DNA from: Acanthaster planci
Lineage: Eukaryota > Echinodermata > Asteroidea > Valvatida > Acanthasteridae
Reading direction: 5' to 3'
DNA: 41,288 nucleotides
Assembly (NCBI RefSeq): GCF_001949145.1
Contig: NW_019091614.1
Span: 106,222 to 147,509, forward strand
Each line of letters begins with the position of its first letter. Position 1 is the first letter of the stretch. The notes beneath the pieces were generated by a model. The model did not search any database. It was not told where the DNA came from and saw nothing but the letters and a program-made list of their open reading frames with translations. The position numbers and the translations under genes were made by a program. Below, piece by piece: positions 1-13,600 of the stretch.

Positions 1-164
1 ATGTATTTGTGACTTTAAAAATTTTGAGGATAACGTGTCAAAAATGCAGTAGGGACCTACATGTACATGTAGGCTTAGCCTACCTGTTCATTACACTCGT
101 TTATGGCAAGATGTTGTGATACTAAGCCTATCGGCTTGCTAGTCCAAGTAACTGAGACCCTACA

Positions 165-225
165 AATCACCTCTTAACATTTGGGCATGATGACCATCCA
201 TGTCCAAATGTTAAAAGAGGTGATT
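165..225. repeat. Short inverted repeat (hairpin)
   Basis: Left arm 165-184 (aatcacctcttaacatttgg) pairs with right arm 204-225, which carries two extra bases, around a 19-nt loop. Weaker complementarity continues outward (gtaact near 147 against gttact near 234). It may be the core of a small foldback element of roughly 100 bp. Family unknown. Confidence 0.75.
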
Positions 226-369
226 CTTAGAGTTGTTACTCAGATGACCGGCCTGTGTGGTTACTACATCCAACTGTAGCATCTGTCCTTGTTACAACTA
301 TAATGTGCCTGCATGTGCCATCGTCATTTTGTATTGACAAAACATGCTGGCAGAATCACCAATGTGAAG

Positions 370-1130
370 TTACTTCCTCATTCAGCGTTCAGCATTCACT
401 GTTCGATATTCAACATTGAAGAAGTGCATGTAACCTGGAAACAGTTTGATGTTTAGGATGCACTCTCCTAGAAATGATGGAGTATAAAAGGGACAAAAAA
501 ACCAAGGCAACCGTGGGCATGAGATTTTTTTGGGTCAAACAAGCCCTTAAATGTAGGTGATGGTTTTTTTTAGAGTAACATAATTATTTGAGGGAATAAC
601 AAGCAGTTGTATCCCCTATTTTCATTCAAACTATTTCAGTCAATGGAAATAATATACATCAAGTCGATGTCCCAGGCTAAACTTACTTTCAAAGTGTTTC
701 TGTGCACTTTAGGCCTCCCCTGCTCCCATTTCAACCGGGGAAACGTGGTTTCCACAGTTGAAATGGCTTAAAGTCTTGTTGGTGGAGTTCTTCATTTGCA
801 AACTACAGTAGGAAAGTGAATGCATCACACCAAACTTTTCTCAAATCAAAATAAAATACAAACACATGTCCCGCCTCCAGATTACATTGAAACTGATCTC
901 ACTGTTCTCCCCAATCACCCAGGACTCCTTACAGTCCAGGGTATGGGGTTTTTCGAGGTCAAACATGCCCTCAAATGCAGGTGATGCAGTTTGTTTTTTG
1001 TCCCTTTTGCACTTTGTTTCTACAAGTAGGGATGTGCATCCTGAGCACTTGCCAAATCTCAAACTGTTGCTTATTCAAAGTTGAATGTCAAATGGTTACA
1101 GGTACATGTTGAACATCGAATATCAAAATG
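370..1130. repeat. Large imperfect palindrome / foldback element centred near 746
   Basis: Segments around 451-505 (ggatgcac, then agggacaaaaaaac) recur inverted around 985-1041 (gttttttgtccctttt, then gtgcatcc). Outer segments near 400-420 and 1108-1125 also match inverted (gatattcaac against gaacatcgaatatc). At the centre, 726-735 and 757-766 form a perfect 10-bp stem (ccatttcaac/gttgaaatgg) with an inner 6-bp stem at 739-744/748-753. Inner flanks are diverged. This looks like an old non-autonomous foldback transposon; no coding capacity was seen. Confidence 0.65.
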
Positions 1131-1446
1131 TCAAACATCAAACACTGCGGGCAGAATCCAGTTTTTGTTCGCATCATGGTTGAAATGTTACATTACAGTA
1201 GGTTGCCTAGTTTGGATGAATTCCATTAGGTGTGAGCCGCAAAAGCCTGGAGAAGGTTGAGAAATTTCCCATAGAAATTTGCTGACTTTAGTTGGGCTAG
1301 CCGCACTGCAAAACTATAGTTGGAACATCATGTCACACTAGTAGCAAGAGTCAGTGTTAGGTGCCAAAAGAGTAACCTTTGGGAAAGTGTCAGGTATCCA
1401 GCCACCACAATTCTGGAGTTTTATCAACAAGTTTTGAAAATACTGG

Positions 1447-2460
1447 TATTTATTCATTTATTTATTTATTTTATATATCCAGGGTATGCCCAGTGTACTA
1501 AAACTGGTTTCCATTGAGGCCAGGCAAAAACACTCATAAAAATGATACATACTGTATATACTGTAGAAACAAAAGTTTAAAATTAGACACCTTCACAATT
1601 ACATACAAACACTAACTCTAACAGGGGACACCAAAACACACGGAACATCAACATGGTGAAATTTGCTAGAAAGACAAAGCACATGCAAAGTGCACAATAA
1701 ACGAAAAACAATAAGTACATGTATAATACTGCAACAACGACACTCATGCCTTGTTGGGGCGAGCGAAAATCCCACAAAAAACAAAACATTTTTTTGATAA
1801 ATAAACAGGAGAATTCCCTTCCAAGTCCTGAATGGAAACTTGATTTAAAGCTACCAAGTTGTACAACTCCCCAGATTCAACTTCTCTCCCTTAAATTTGT
1901 AATCCATAAATGTTATGTACCCGGGACATATACATGTACAATGTATGTACCATATGTTTGATGAAGTGCTGATTTGAATAGGCTCAAAGAAGACATAACT
2001 AAGTCGAGCATTCAGATTATTCCAGATAATGAGGCCAGATACAGCAAAGCTCGAAGCATAAGAATCCTTTCATGCAAAAGGAATTTTCAGTTTCTTCTCA
2101 GGAGATTGACAAGTTTCTCGACCTTAAGCACGTGGCATGTCAAAGAATTACTTTTAAAAACAAGATACAGCTTTCGTATTATTAACTCTCGCTGGATAAG
2201 GAAGCCAATCAAGTTTTTTAAACATATCAGCTGGAAAGTCGCCATTTAGGTACAGTAGACCTAACCACATCCACAACTTCACAGAGACAATTTCAGCTTT
2301 TCCAAAGTTGAATGGTCTAGTCTTTAACCCTAAAAGAGTTGCTCCCCTCAACATTTTTTCCCGATATTGCGGCAGTGCCTTTTTTTCTTTTAAGTTTAGC
2401 CTTTAGGAGTTTTAGAGCAACTCTTTGTGGTCATTTTACACCAATTTTCCCCCTTATGAA
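1447..2460 (-). mobile_element. Decayed 5'-truncated non-LTR retrotransposon (CR1/L2-like LINE), 3' end
   Basis: Read on the minus strand, pieces of the C-terminal end of a LINE ORF2 are visible: MFKKLDWLPYPARVNNTKAV at about 2160-2230, then SYASSFAVSGLIIWNNLNA and SLSLFKSALHQTYGT down to about 1930. These match the typical tail of CR1/L2/RTE-type reverse transcriptases. Frameshifts and stops separate the pieces, so it is not functional. A 3' UTR follows, ending with ggcctcaatggaaaccag and a terminal AAAT/AATA-type simple tail at 1447-1474, characteristic of these elements. The reverse transcriptase core is absent. The left end of the coding homology, near 2460, is uncertain. Confidence 0.8.
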
Positions 2461-5400
2461 ATGGAACATTTCATGTGTCATCCCATGAAATTATTCTTAC
2501 CACTGCTTGAGTGTAAGAAATTAATTATGTATATTTTATTTCAACTGCTATGCAGAGGAAATCCACAGGAATCATCATTAAGTTAATCTTAAAAAAAAAA
2601 TCAAAGATTGGAGTTCATACATGTGGAGGTTTGCCTGCAGAAAATTCAATGAAATGTTTTCCCCTTGCTCCATATGCATGTATAATTTGTGTAACTCATT
2701 ATGTGGTTTGATTCCGTCCGACATGCAGAACTTTACAAGTACATGTACATGTACCAATCTCATAGTGATTACATGCAGTTCACATTGAACGTGGCCGTTG
2801 GATCTGTATGCTCGGCACCATCTGTTTTTCCACTGGCCCATTGGCTGCAAGCATTGCATTAGGCCTACTTTATTTTATCAGATCAGAGGGTTGTCCTGCC
2901 ATTTACAAGAAGGAGGTTCATTGTTTGATGTACTGTACCAGTACATGTGCATTGGCAAGCAAAGAATGTGGTAGACATGCTAGAGTACAAAGTTCACCTT
3001 TACCGAATCTTTGCCCTGCCTCCTTTATTCCGCCCCTTGAGTGGATTGTACACAGAATCACACATTCGGGACATTGCCCCAGTTTTGCAAAGTAAACTTT
3101 TACACGAATGTTCTGGGCCTTTCCCTGTGTATTCTGCTTTTCCCTGGCCTGCCACCCTTCGTTTTCTGAATTTCAAGTAGGCACATGTACTTTATACATA
3201 TATGTACAATGTACATCAATCCCAAACTTACTGTATGTAAATGTATGTACAGTTATGTCCAAGTGTGTTTGAATTATATACATAAAATCCACAGATTTAT
3301 TAGCTAGTCCCAATGCATTTAATTAATACATGTACATGTACAATTATGTACATATGTTGTAAATCCTTCCTATAGATACTAGTACATAAAGTTTTGTGGT
3401 ACCCTGTAGTTACATGTATTATTTCATGTGTGTAAGGGAACGAGTGAAGTACATACATGTATATCAGCCTGAATTCTGGTACATAGCTTGCTATCCATGG
3501 CCTGTTTTTTTGCAAATCCAGATTTTGTCCAACAATTTTTGCGGTTCATGCAAGCTATGTGTCAGTGTACATGTACCAGTACATGTACATACACATGTAG
3601 GTTAGGCTACATGTACCAACAGGATGAGTAAATTTATGATGGATGCCACAACCTACAACAGGGTTTGTGTATCCACTGAGGCACCTGATGAAGTCATGTA
3701 CCAGCAATTTTGCTGTCATTATAAATCTATTGGTCTTATGGTTTTTGTCTGTCAAGTGTCATTCTTGTGCATGATAGCCTGAACACGTACCAGGTATACA
3801 TACATATGGAGTCACTTAGTGTCCAGAGTGATTGAAAAAATTGTACAAATGTATGGGTGCTGACTGAGATCTCACGTGCTATGATAGCTGCTAGTATCAA
3901 TCAAATCAAATCTTTGTGCCAATAAAAGGTGCTAGTAGGAATGTACTGTCATGTACATTGTACACTGTGCAGGCACCGTTACATGTACACGTACATGTAT
4001 GCACAGCACTTGCACGTCTGGTCCTTTCCATGAAATCCAATTCCTTCAGTTGCAGCCAGATTTTCAGTGTGAATATGTTATGAAGACATGTACCTGTTAG
4101 ATTTTCGTTCCCTTGCTTCCCAGTTGGTGAAACAAAAGCTCTGTTCTTGATTTCTGAACTGCTGTACGCAACACTCAGATTAACAAAAATTAAACTGCAA
4201 ATGTACCGGTATATATATATACATGTACCTACATACCATGCAAGGAAAAGGTAAAGAAAACAAGATCTAAAATTGAACAGGTTTTAGAAGAGAAAGACTC
4301 AGTGTCGGAAGCAACCTTAAATTTAATTTTAAAGGTCAAGACTTTTACACATGTACTGGTACATATGTACATGTAGCCAGTGTTTTTATCTGCATGATTT
4401 TATGCAACAGCAAAATTAAATCTCACACACATTTATAATTTGAAACTACAGCTAGAGTGAGGTTGTGATTTGTTCAGGTTTCCAATACACATGTATTGGT
4501 ACTTATTTCAATGTGTTCATGTACGGTATTTCTCCACACGTATTGTGCCATAAATTTGTATTGGAGAGGGGACCAGTAATTTGCATTGGTGTACAGTTAC
4601 ATGTACATGTAAGTCAGAAAAACTTTCTCGCAAGGGAGAAAACGTTGATGATAAAACTTCATATGAATTGACGTGTGTGATGAATGCAGCCATTTCACAA
4701 TAGTGCACCATTAAGAGTTTGCAGTGCGTTGGCCAGTCACAATGCACGAAATGTGTCAACCCTTTCCAAATGCGCATTGCCAGTCGACACGTCCGGATGT
4801 ACATGTATCAACCCATTCAAACACACATTGCGTACAGTGGCTACTGCATTGCAAACTCTTGGCGGCACACTATTGGGAATCACACACATTACAGAGGTAA
4901 CACTTGCAGACAGATTTACAAAACAGGTACATTGTACATGCAGCTTCATTTTCTTGGACATTAGAAATTCGCAAGACAATGACACTAATTAAATTCCTAA
5001 ACAAGCTTCAAAACTAACAACAGATTTCCAGGGAATGGTACATGAACTTCAGAAGTCAACTTTGTGTCTATTTGACTAAAACAAAACTTGTGGTTTTAGA
5101 ATGATATATATATGTAAGTTGTAAGCATTATAAAACATATCTGAAAATCAAGCTTTTTGTTTAGTTTCAACTTTGGCATTCTGTTATAGTCAGTCGCAAG
5201 TATTGTTAGATCACATGCAGGCATACATGTATTTGTACATGTACAAACACATACATATACACGTATATGTATTATAATAATGCACTGTGAGTCACCTGAA
5301 TTGGAAACATAAAGCAAATGGAATACATTGTACAATGAAGTATGGAGGGTCTGTTTCGTACATGTACATGTAAGTACAGTTTACATGTACGGAATATGGT

Positions 5401-7707
5401 GTGAACGTTTTGCTTCGTTATGCAAAGTACAGAGTAGCACAGCCCACACACGACAGCATATGGTAAATACAACTGCTAGTTATTTGCAGTATTGAATGTG
5501 TGTAAATTAAATGAGGTAGCCCACTAACCCACTCATCTCACTGCTGGCTGGAAAATGTCAAAGTGTGTCCCGCCTCAGAATGACCATTCATGTGTAAATT
5601 GGGCGCCGGACAATACCTGTACACGTAAGCCCCGGTCGTTTACATGTTATCCGAGGGACGGCGCTTGCAATTGGAAAATTGAAGTTAATTTGGAGATTGC
5701 CAGGATTCTGTAATATTTGCTACTTCATTTGTCATGCATATGCTGTCATGTTCCAAAAGGCTTATAAACAGGGTCAGAATAGATTTTTTTCCGAGCACAT
5801 ACATGTACATGTATCATTTTGGTATTGTACATACTTGTATACAGTAACATGTGTATGGCTTTTCGATCTTTAAGCACATTTTTTTGGGATAGCACTGCTT
5901 TGAGCAGGCTTAAACTTTCAAGGCACAAACATCACAGTAGATGTTTAGATATTTTTATAGGGTTCACATGACATGATTTTTGTTTGTTTATGTACCAGTA
6001 CATGTAGTTAACTGGTTAATTTGGTTTTGGGTACTTTTCATGCCAAACAATTCAAGCAATGAAAAGCAAGGAGCAGCCTACTCAAGCCGTATAGACAATT
6101 TGTGTACATGTTTCAGAGAGACGATGCATCATACATTGTACATGTATAGTGGTACGTGTATGTACAGTACATGTACAAACAGTTAACCTTTACTGACTTT
6201 TTAAAGTGATAATTTAACTCCATAGCCTGGGGTGTACAGGTATCTTCCCCTACTTGGCCTCATCTTCATAATCCTTGGTTGCTAGGAACCCTCATTCACT
6301 AGTCAGATTAACTTAGCTTTCAACTGCAGTTGTATCAATTGTAAATTGTACAGTCATCGTCGAAAAACTACGCTACATTTAGGTAATGCATTGGCACTTG
6401 GAATTCAAGTATAATCTACAAAATAAAAGTTGAATTCAAGTATACACTTGGCATGCATTCTCACTTACCGGTACATGTACATAGACCAGTACACGTGTAC
6501 ATGTGCCATGCGTGGGCTTGGTCATTAGTGTTCCAGATGTTGATCATGACTCCCCTAATTTCATCAGGCATTGTGAATTAATTCTGTGCTGTTCACTTCA
6601 GGAAATAAGAACCTCCCCAAGTTCATCATTAACAAATGGCCCGTATTTCCTAGAACCTGCCACATACTGTATACATTCGTAATAAACTCTATTTGAAACC
6701 TGTATAATGGTGCGGTGTCGCAAATGAAATATTCACTTGCCAGAAGTCTTGTCTCTGGTGAAGGGTTTTGATGAATCATGCCCAACACACAGTCAGACGT
6801 TCCTCTACAGTATGTGGAGGTGTGTCACTGCTTTAACTGTCTTGTACTGTACTTGTACATCTTTAGCTGAAACACAAATTGGAGACGCACTTGTACAGTA
6901 ATGTACATGTACATGTACTGTACCTGTATAGGGAATGCACATACAGGGAAGTGTATACACTGGAATGTACCGTGTTTAGTGAAACAGTATTCTAAGAAAA
7001 TTCTGTTAATTTGATCCCACCGGTACATGTAAATGCCACCCGTTGAAAGTTGGTGCCTGTTACCGATAACTGCCCATTACCGGTAATTGTCAGCTTTCCC
7101 CCAAAATGTTGTGTTACGGCGTTACAGTACATGTAGGTGTGTAAGTTAGTGGTTTGTACTGTTCTCAGCTTCATGCATTTTTGAGGAGAACTACACTGTC
7201 GTTGAAAAAAACTGTAATTCAGCCCAACTTTATATCGAGTACCGAAGTGGAACGTCATTTGAACCAGAAAGCGTAGTGTGGATAAATGGAATAGGAGCAT
7301 GCTGGTTCATGTGCTATTCTGGCGCAAATGCCTTTGACAGGCATAATTTGTGCGTGACGCGTTCACTTCAGTACTCTATAAAAACACACTAGAACCCTCC
7401 ATGGTGTAACGTACATGTACTTGTATGCACTACCATTACATGTACATGTATTTCATCACAAGTAATATTTTAAGTGTTCTACTGAATGGAAATGCTCTGA
7501 AATATTCCAGAAACGTCACAAATGGCATTACATGTACATACTGTACCAGTATTCTGAGTTACCCCTTACACATGTACTGGCACTTGACTTAAATTTACTG
7601 TATGTGTACATGTACATGTATGGTACAGTACCTTATGTGTATCAGCCAATAAATATCCAAATGTTGCTAGACACCCTTCATCTTCTTGGAAAAACCCATT
7701 TTTAATG
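2461..7707. repeat. Intron stretch rich in ACATGT/TGTACA palindromic repeats
   Basis: No exon recognised. Many short runs of the self-complementary unit (ACATGT)n and variants with GTAC and CCGG insertions occur, for example near 2738-2755, 3326-3342, 3566-3600, 4595-4612, 5358-5374, 6473-6503, 6900-6920, 7410-7450 and 7600-7622. The repeats are short (one to about four units), interrupted, and scattered rather than forming one satellite array. Confidence 0.8.
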
Positions 7708-8680
7708 TAGGTTTTCCCGACTAATTTCTGAAAATGCGCTGATTAATTCATAAAATAAAAATTCAATTTGTTGTGGATTTTTAAAACGACTTAAAACCTG
7801 GTCTCATTTTTGCAATACCAGCATTTGACTTTGTTTTTGCATCCTTCAAATGAATGAATGTGCATTACATTTCATTTAAGAGGTTACAAATAAGTGATCA
7901 GGATTTCAATTTGAAGTTTTTCGTTGCCAGTTGTAACCAACGTGCAATCTTATTCACTGAAAATTTGTTTTTCACCGTAAACTGTTGGTTTTGAATATTC
8001 ATTTTCATTTGTTGTAATTGAAATTCACAAAATTTGAGTTCAAATATACAAGGTTACAGAAATCATGACACCACTTCCATAACGGATGTAATGTTACTCA
8101 TGAAGAATTATAGTGTGTTTGTTATCAAACTGTACACCAATTATCTTCCCATTCAGCCATTGCAAGAAGGTTATGTGTCAATTTCTGGGTGATTGTGGCA
8201 AAAACGTAGCATGAAAAGGAAAGGTTACCTCAGCGTCGGTGTTTGTATAGGATTCATACAATAGTCAGTATGTTTTTAAAGACAACAAGAATGGGCTATT
8301 TCAGTCATGAATATTCAAACATATAACCATTCAACTAAACACTTCTAAGAATATAACTTCAGTTAGCACACAAATTCCAATTCTTGACCAGGCATACCTT
8401 AAATAACACTTTCGCATGAAACCGCCTGCACATTTTGCGAAATAGATTGAGTTCAAATCAAGATGAATGCAGGAATGCAAAGGTGCATTTGATTTTGGGC
8501 AAAAATGAATGTTGACATTCTACACCAGTGCAGTATCGAGAAATTGAACGCTGACTTTATACGACTGAATGCACCCTCACTAAAATAGAAGTTTTATTTG
8601 TTAAATAGAAACGGTGCAAAAACGAATGCTGCCATTACTAATTCATTTACACATTTTCTGAAATTGGCCGGGAAAACCTA
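7708..8680. mobile_element. Non-autonomous DNA transposon / foldback MITE, 973 bp with TA duplication
   Basis: Terminal inverted repeats flanked by TA: the left end 7708-7737 reads taggttttcccgac, then aatttctgaaaatg, and the right end is its imperfect reverse complement, ending cgggaaaaccta at 8680. Inverted similarity extends inward, with cagcattt and tttttgca near 7820-7845 and their complements near 8615-8635. No long open frame is present, so it would need a transposase in trans. The TA target site suggests a Tc1/mariner-type mobiliser. The segment lacks the ACATGT repeats that are dense on both sides, as expected of an inserted block. Confidence 0.75.
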
Positions 8681-10492
8681 TATTTCAGTGTCATGTGAAT
8701 GTACACGTCCAACCATGTGTAAATCGAAATGGTTTCTTAATTGAAGCACTGCACTGCATGCTTAATATGCTGTTTGTTCACGTACATGTGCCATACAGTG
8801 CACCATATACATGTACATGTACATGTATGCATCTATAGTCTCTTTGCATAATACATGTACATGTACATGATGCAACTACAAATACAAACATGTGCTTCGG
8901 TAATTACTGCTGACACATTGAAATGCTTTCAATTGATTTTGGTCCCAACCAAGCTGTCTCAAGCTGTGCATGGTGCTTTGTCAATACTGGTACAAGTAAC
9001 CTGTTCTTGTTTATTTGTTAGTATTAAGCATGATATTGTGGACACCAAGCAAAATACATGTAAAACTTTGCACCGTAATCAGCTCTTTTTCCAGTGCGCT
9101 GTGAATGTCTTTGCAACAATTGACAATTTTGCATCATTTTGTGGGAAATAACATCATATTTTCAGTGACTGGTGCATCCAAATTTTCTGAAACTGGTGTT
9201 AAAAGTTGTGCAAGACATCTGTCTACGTAATCATGATGGCTTGGAAATAAGTTTGTGTAGAGTGTGAAGAACCAATCAGTGCTCATGACTAGTGATGTCG
9301 GTTCTAAAGGTAATACTTTATGATGTGGAAATGTGGATAGACTGAAACTCCAGAATAAAAGCTTGGTAAAAGTCACAATAACTGCCAGTAAGTAAACAAA
9401 CCACTGGCCAGTTTGGTTATGTACGTATGCATACATACGATATAAAACATTTGCTAAAATTGTACATGTACAATGTATGTACATGGGTAGGTACATGTTT
9501 CGTACATGTACATGTATTCATTTAGGCCTATACATGTACATGTGTACATACGTGTGCAAGGAAGGATTCAGCACTCAGAAAAAGGCGACTTTGTGTAGAC
9601 GAGGAGACGTTGCCAAATTGCAGTAATCAACATTAGTTATTCTGCCATAGGTTGTTCGGGTTTTTAATTAATGCTTCACAACTTCTTTGTCGATAGGTGC
9701 CCAGTGTACACGTTCCATACACCGGGGAGAATGACTGTCTAGTAATCAATGTAGACTCATTCCAGTTGTAGCTGAGCTCAGCTTGTATTGATTCAATCAT
9801 GCAATAATGAGAATCATTTGTCTGAATTGACGCACATACATGAACACATAAATTAAATGTACATCATACATGTACAGTACAGTGTACTATACAAGTAGAT
9901 GTACATTGTGTTTGCATTGTGTCTCATTTTGAAGTGCACTGCATTTGCATGTGTTCATATTTCCCTCATGTGACTTACTTTTTGAACAGCAATTATCGAG
10001 GGGAACCTGATGGTGCAATGTGTCTTTGAGGGAATAAAGACCATCAATGATCAACAACCGTTGTTACGCTGACAATTTAAACCGAGGTTAAAGGTTAAAT
10101 GGTGGCAATAAATGGACCAACAATCATAAAATACCGAAGCTGCAGGCTTTGTTATGAGCATGTGAATGAACTGTTTGGCAAAGTTGCCATACCTGTTTGA
10201 TGGTAGCAACTAGACTCCTGATATTGGTGAGAGGAGCCTTGTCAGTTGGAAAGGTTAACTCAGAGGCATTTTTTCCCCACCCTAGACAAATTATTGTGTG
10301 AGTTTTGCACCAGTTTTGCAATTACATGTAAATACAGTTGTGATCAATAGTATCACATGTTTTCAACTACTGTCAGACTGTACTCAAATTGCTCTTGTCA
10401 GTGCAAGACTTGGTATACATGTACATAAAACTCTGCAGACTTTGAAATTGATCAGCTCAACAAAAAGGAAATAAGATTGCTTGGCAAAGATA
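8681..10492. repeat. Intron stretch with ACATGT repeats
   Basis: No exon recognised. The longest uninterrupted ACATGT runs of the window are at about 8808-8827 and 8852-8870, with others near 9464-9545. The 120-codon minus-strand open frame at 9134-9496 has no recognisable similarity and its N-terminus is translated repeat, so it is not called as a gene. Confidence 0.7.
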
Positions 10493-10689
10493 TACAGTCA
10501 ATTCTGGTTATACCAGGGAGCAAAGCTGCTGGGGCCAGACAGATTGCTCGTTATTACCAAGAATTTCTGATCAAGGAACGAAAAAACAAAGCAAAGCATA
10601 AAGGTTTGAGACATTGGGATAATTTGTAAACTTAAGTCTTTGTCATATTTTTGTTATAACAGTGTTCTTCATATTGAGAGTGGACTGTA
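10493..10689. mobile_element. Tigger/pogo-like MITE with TA target duplication
   Basis: Starts TA-cagtcaattctggttata at 10493 and ends tattgagagtggactg-TA at 10689. The inverted ends CAGTC(A/C)A(T/C)TCT and the internal gttata/ttgttataacag motifs match the widespread Tigger/pogo MITE pattern (CAGTC ends, 'cgttataac' motifs). The open reading frame across it encodes no recognisable protein. About 197 bp, moderately diverged. Confidence 0.75.
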
Positions 10690-13600
10690 CATACCAATGT
10701 ACATGTCTGCTATCAAGGATATCAGTAGTGTCTTACCCTAGTTTCATGTACTGCATGTTATCTGCTTCTTTCTTACTGCAATGGTTACAGTACCTGTACA
10801 CTCTGCACATCCTCACATCAACCTGGAGTATCACTGTCCTCAAATTGATTTAAACTGTGCCATCAAAGGTAATAACCAGTGTGGAGTCTGCCTTTTGAGC
10901 TACAAAGCAATATGCAATACCTGTACGTTTGCATGCAGTACATGGAGACCAAACTGTACAGCACTGTGATATCACTGACCTTTTTCCCCAAAGCTTCATA
11001 TATTATACCAATCCATAATTTCTTGTAGTCTCAATTGTATGTGTACACGTATGTACATGTACATTGTACATGTACATATACAGTGTAGAGACCAGCACAT
11101 GTACAGTATGTATCGGTATGCATGTGCACCACACACAAACTTAACACAGTGCAGTAACAGCTCACATGCATTTGTGTGGCGATGCATGCATGAATGAGAA
11201 AATGTATTCTTAATCCACCAAAGCTAATGATGCATGTGTCATTAGGGACTGCATGAGCTAGCGGAGCCAGGAAATGGTGGCTGTAGGCTCTCTCCAGCAT
11301 CCACAGGATGAAAAATGTACCGGTACATGTAAGATGTACAATGTAGAGTGTTCGGCAGATTTCTGGTGGTTAAGTATTGTTCTGAAAAAAAAAAAGAGTG
11401 TTTCAGAACAAAATTTGAATTACATGTAAGCTATAAAGTGTCAAATGTTGACATCAATTGCGCATGAAATGGCTGGGGAACAGTATTAAAAAAGATTTTG
11501 GCAGGACAACTTTAGGAATTAAGAACACATCTTGTGTTGTGTAGCATGGCAAGTTAATCGCAATTTGAATACGTCAATATACATGTACCTGCACCCTGTT
11601 CAAGCATGGTAGTACACATGTATGTGTATATAGAATCTGTTTTGAAGGGATGTACACGTAACGCACCAGCACGCACCTATCTGTACATGTATGTACATGT
11701 ACCGAGTCTGTATGTGAAGCAGCAGGTACAGTATTGTGTGTCACTACAGTAAGAACAGTAATGGCATTACTGGCCATGAGCAGCGATTCTGGTGGTGTCT
11801 TGTCTGATTCACCGCACACTGCTAATGGTGGTTTAATTGATGACTTGGAAGTTTATCTTCATAAATAATGCCTGCTAGGTTGTGTGTGTGTGCTGTGTAT
11901 GATACTGTAAATTTATGTTGTGCTCGCTGTGTGCACAAAATAGTTTATATCAAATTCTCACCTTATCACAAGCATAAAAACACCGTGTACACGTTGAAGT
12001 GCTCAATTTTAATTAAATGCTGAATTAGAGTGTGGTTTGTGTACTTTCAGCTAAATTGCTCTGGATTGCTACGTAATTGAAAAGAAAGTCAGACTCAGGC
12101 ACGCTTTCACACCCAAGGTTTGCTGGAGCTGGAAATCAAGGCTTTATATTTCATGTTCATGCTCAGTCACTAGTATGCAGTGGATGACATCATGGGATGA
12201 GCAGATCCATTCACAGATTCCCAGAAGGTTGCGGAAGATGCACATCTGCATCCATTTCATCGCTTCCGGCCTTCCTCCTCCCCCCTCTCCCCATGGTCAG
12301 ACAGACACAGACTGACAGAAATGATGGGACGGTCGGTGTGGCGATACATGAAACTCTGTGTAACCATTGGGGAAATAGGGAGGACTACATGTACAATGTA
12401 CAACACCGTGTTGATTTGAGGGATGCTTTTGGGATTGGCATCACATAGGATGGTGGACCTCCATGCAAGAGCATGGAGGTCTGATACGCATGTTGGCCAG
12501 GAACAGGCTCTATTGGATGGGATATGTTGCATTAGATTTAATGTGTGTATAGTGAAGACTCATGAGGCGGCAACAACGGACTGTATTTAGCAATATCCCA
12601 GGTATAAAGGTACAGTTTGAAGCTCTTGCATATACACGTAAATATTAACAGAAGATAGGCAGACTGATGTGAAGATGGAAACATTTTATCTGGAGAAGTA
12701 CACCACACACACATACATGTATTCATGTATGTACATGTACATGCACGTATACATGTACGTGTGTCCTACTAAATACATACATGTAAGCTGCCTTTTTTGC
12801 TTATCTGACAGACAAGATTTGAGCCAGATTCAAGTTGTTCCAACTTGTCTAACCAATGTGTATGTACATGTAGCGGTAGATCTTCATTTGCCACACTGGT
12901 GGGGCTCCCGGTACTATATACCCCTTTGGCATACAGGTACTTTCAGCTTTGCTGATTACATGTACCTTTGCTCATGACACAAAACACTGTAAAGGTGCCA
13001 ATCACATAAGCAGTGTGTACCCTTATTATAAAGTTTTGCAAGTGTTCCAACACCCAGAAGAAACCTTTTAAATACTTACAGGTGCAGTGTATGAATAGGC
13101 ATGAAATGCATCAAACAGTGAGCACTTTATGCCCTTGCAACTAAGTTCCCTTTTGTCATAAATGGAGGGAACAAAATGTACCTGTCAATTTTGAAATTAA
13201 AATGGACACTGATTTTCATTTCAGAACAGATCTTAATTCTTGTTCTCAGTCCTAATACTGGTAGATTCCTCACTGATACCCATGAAGAACAGGTTGTGGG
13301 GTGCTCATTTACATGTGTATGACAATAAACAAAATTGAAAAAAAAAATAAAACCTTCAGGAAAACCTATGAATGTGGCAGAATGTTACTGGTCCCAATTA
13401 ACCATATTTGCTGCACTACATATGTATAGATATGTATGCATTTTTGCAGTAGATAAATAAACAGGTCCACTGCCAAATCATTCCCACACTGTTTATATGT
13501 AACGGTAATTGCAGTGCCGAAAGCATCACTTTAATTATGCCGAGAGCATGGTCATTCGAGACTGTGGTCATACCAATAAATGTACATTGTGAATGGTCAG

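Noticed and set aside
4150-4182. ELLYATLR-like translation resembling the CAPS segment before exon A
   Set aside because: Only a few residues agree, and no donor follows at the required point.
9134-9496. 120-codon minus-strand open frame
   Set aside because: The N-terminus is translated ACATGT repeat and the rest shows no family features; length is within chance for this AT-rich intron.
12197-12448. Open frame in a GC-richer island as a possible first exon or promoter region
   Set aside because: No similarity to any CAPS N-terminus, no convincing donor, and CpG content is not obviously raised.
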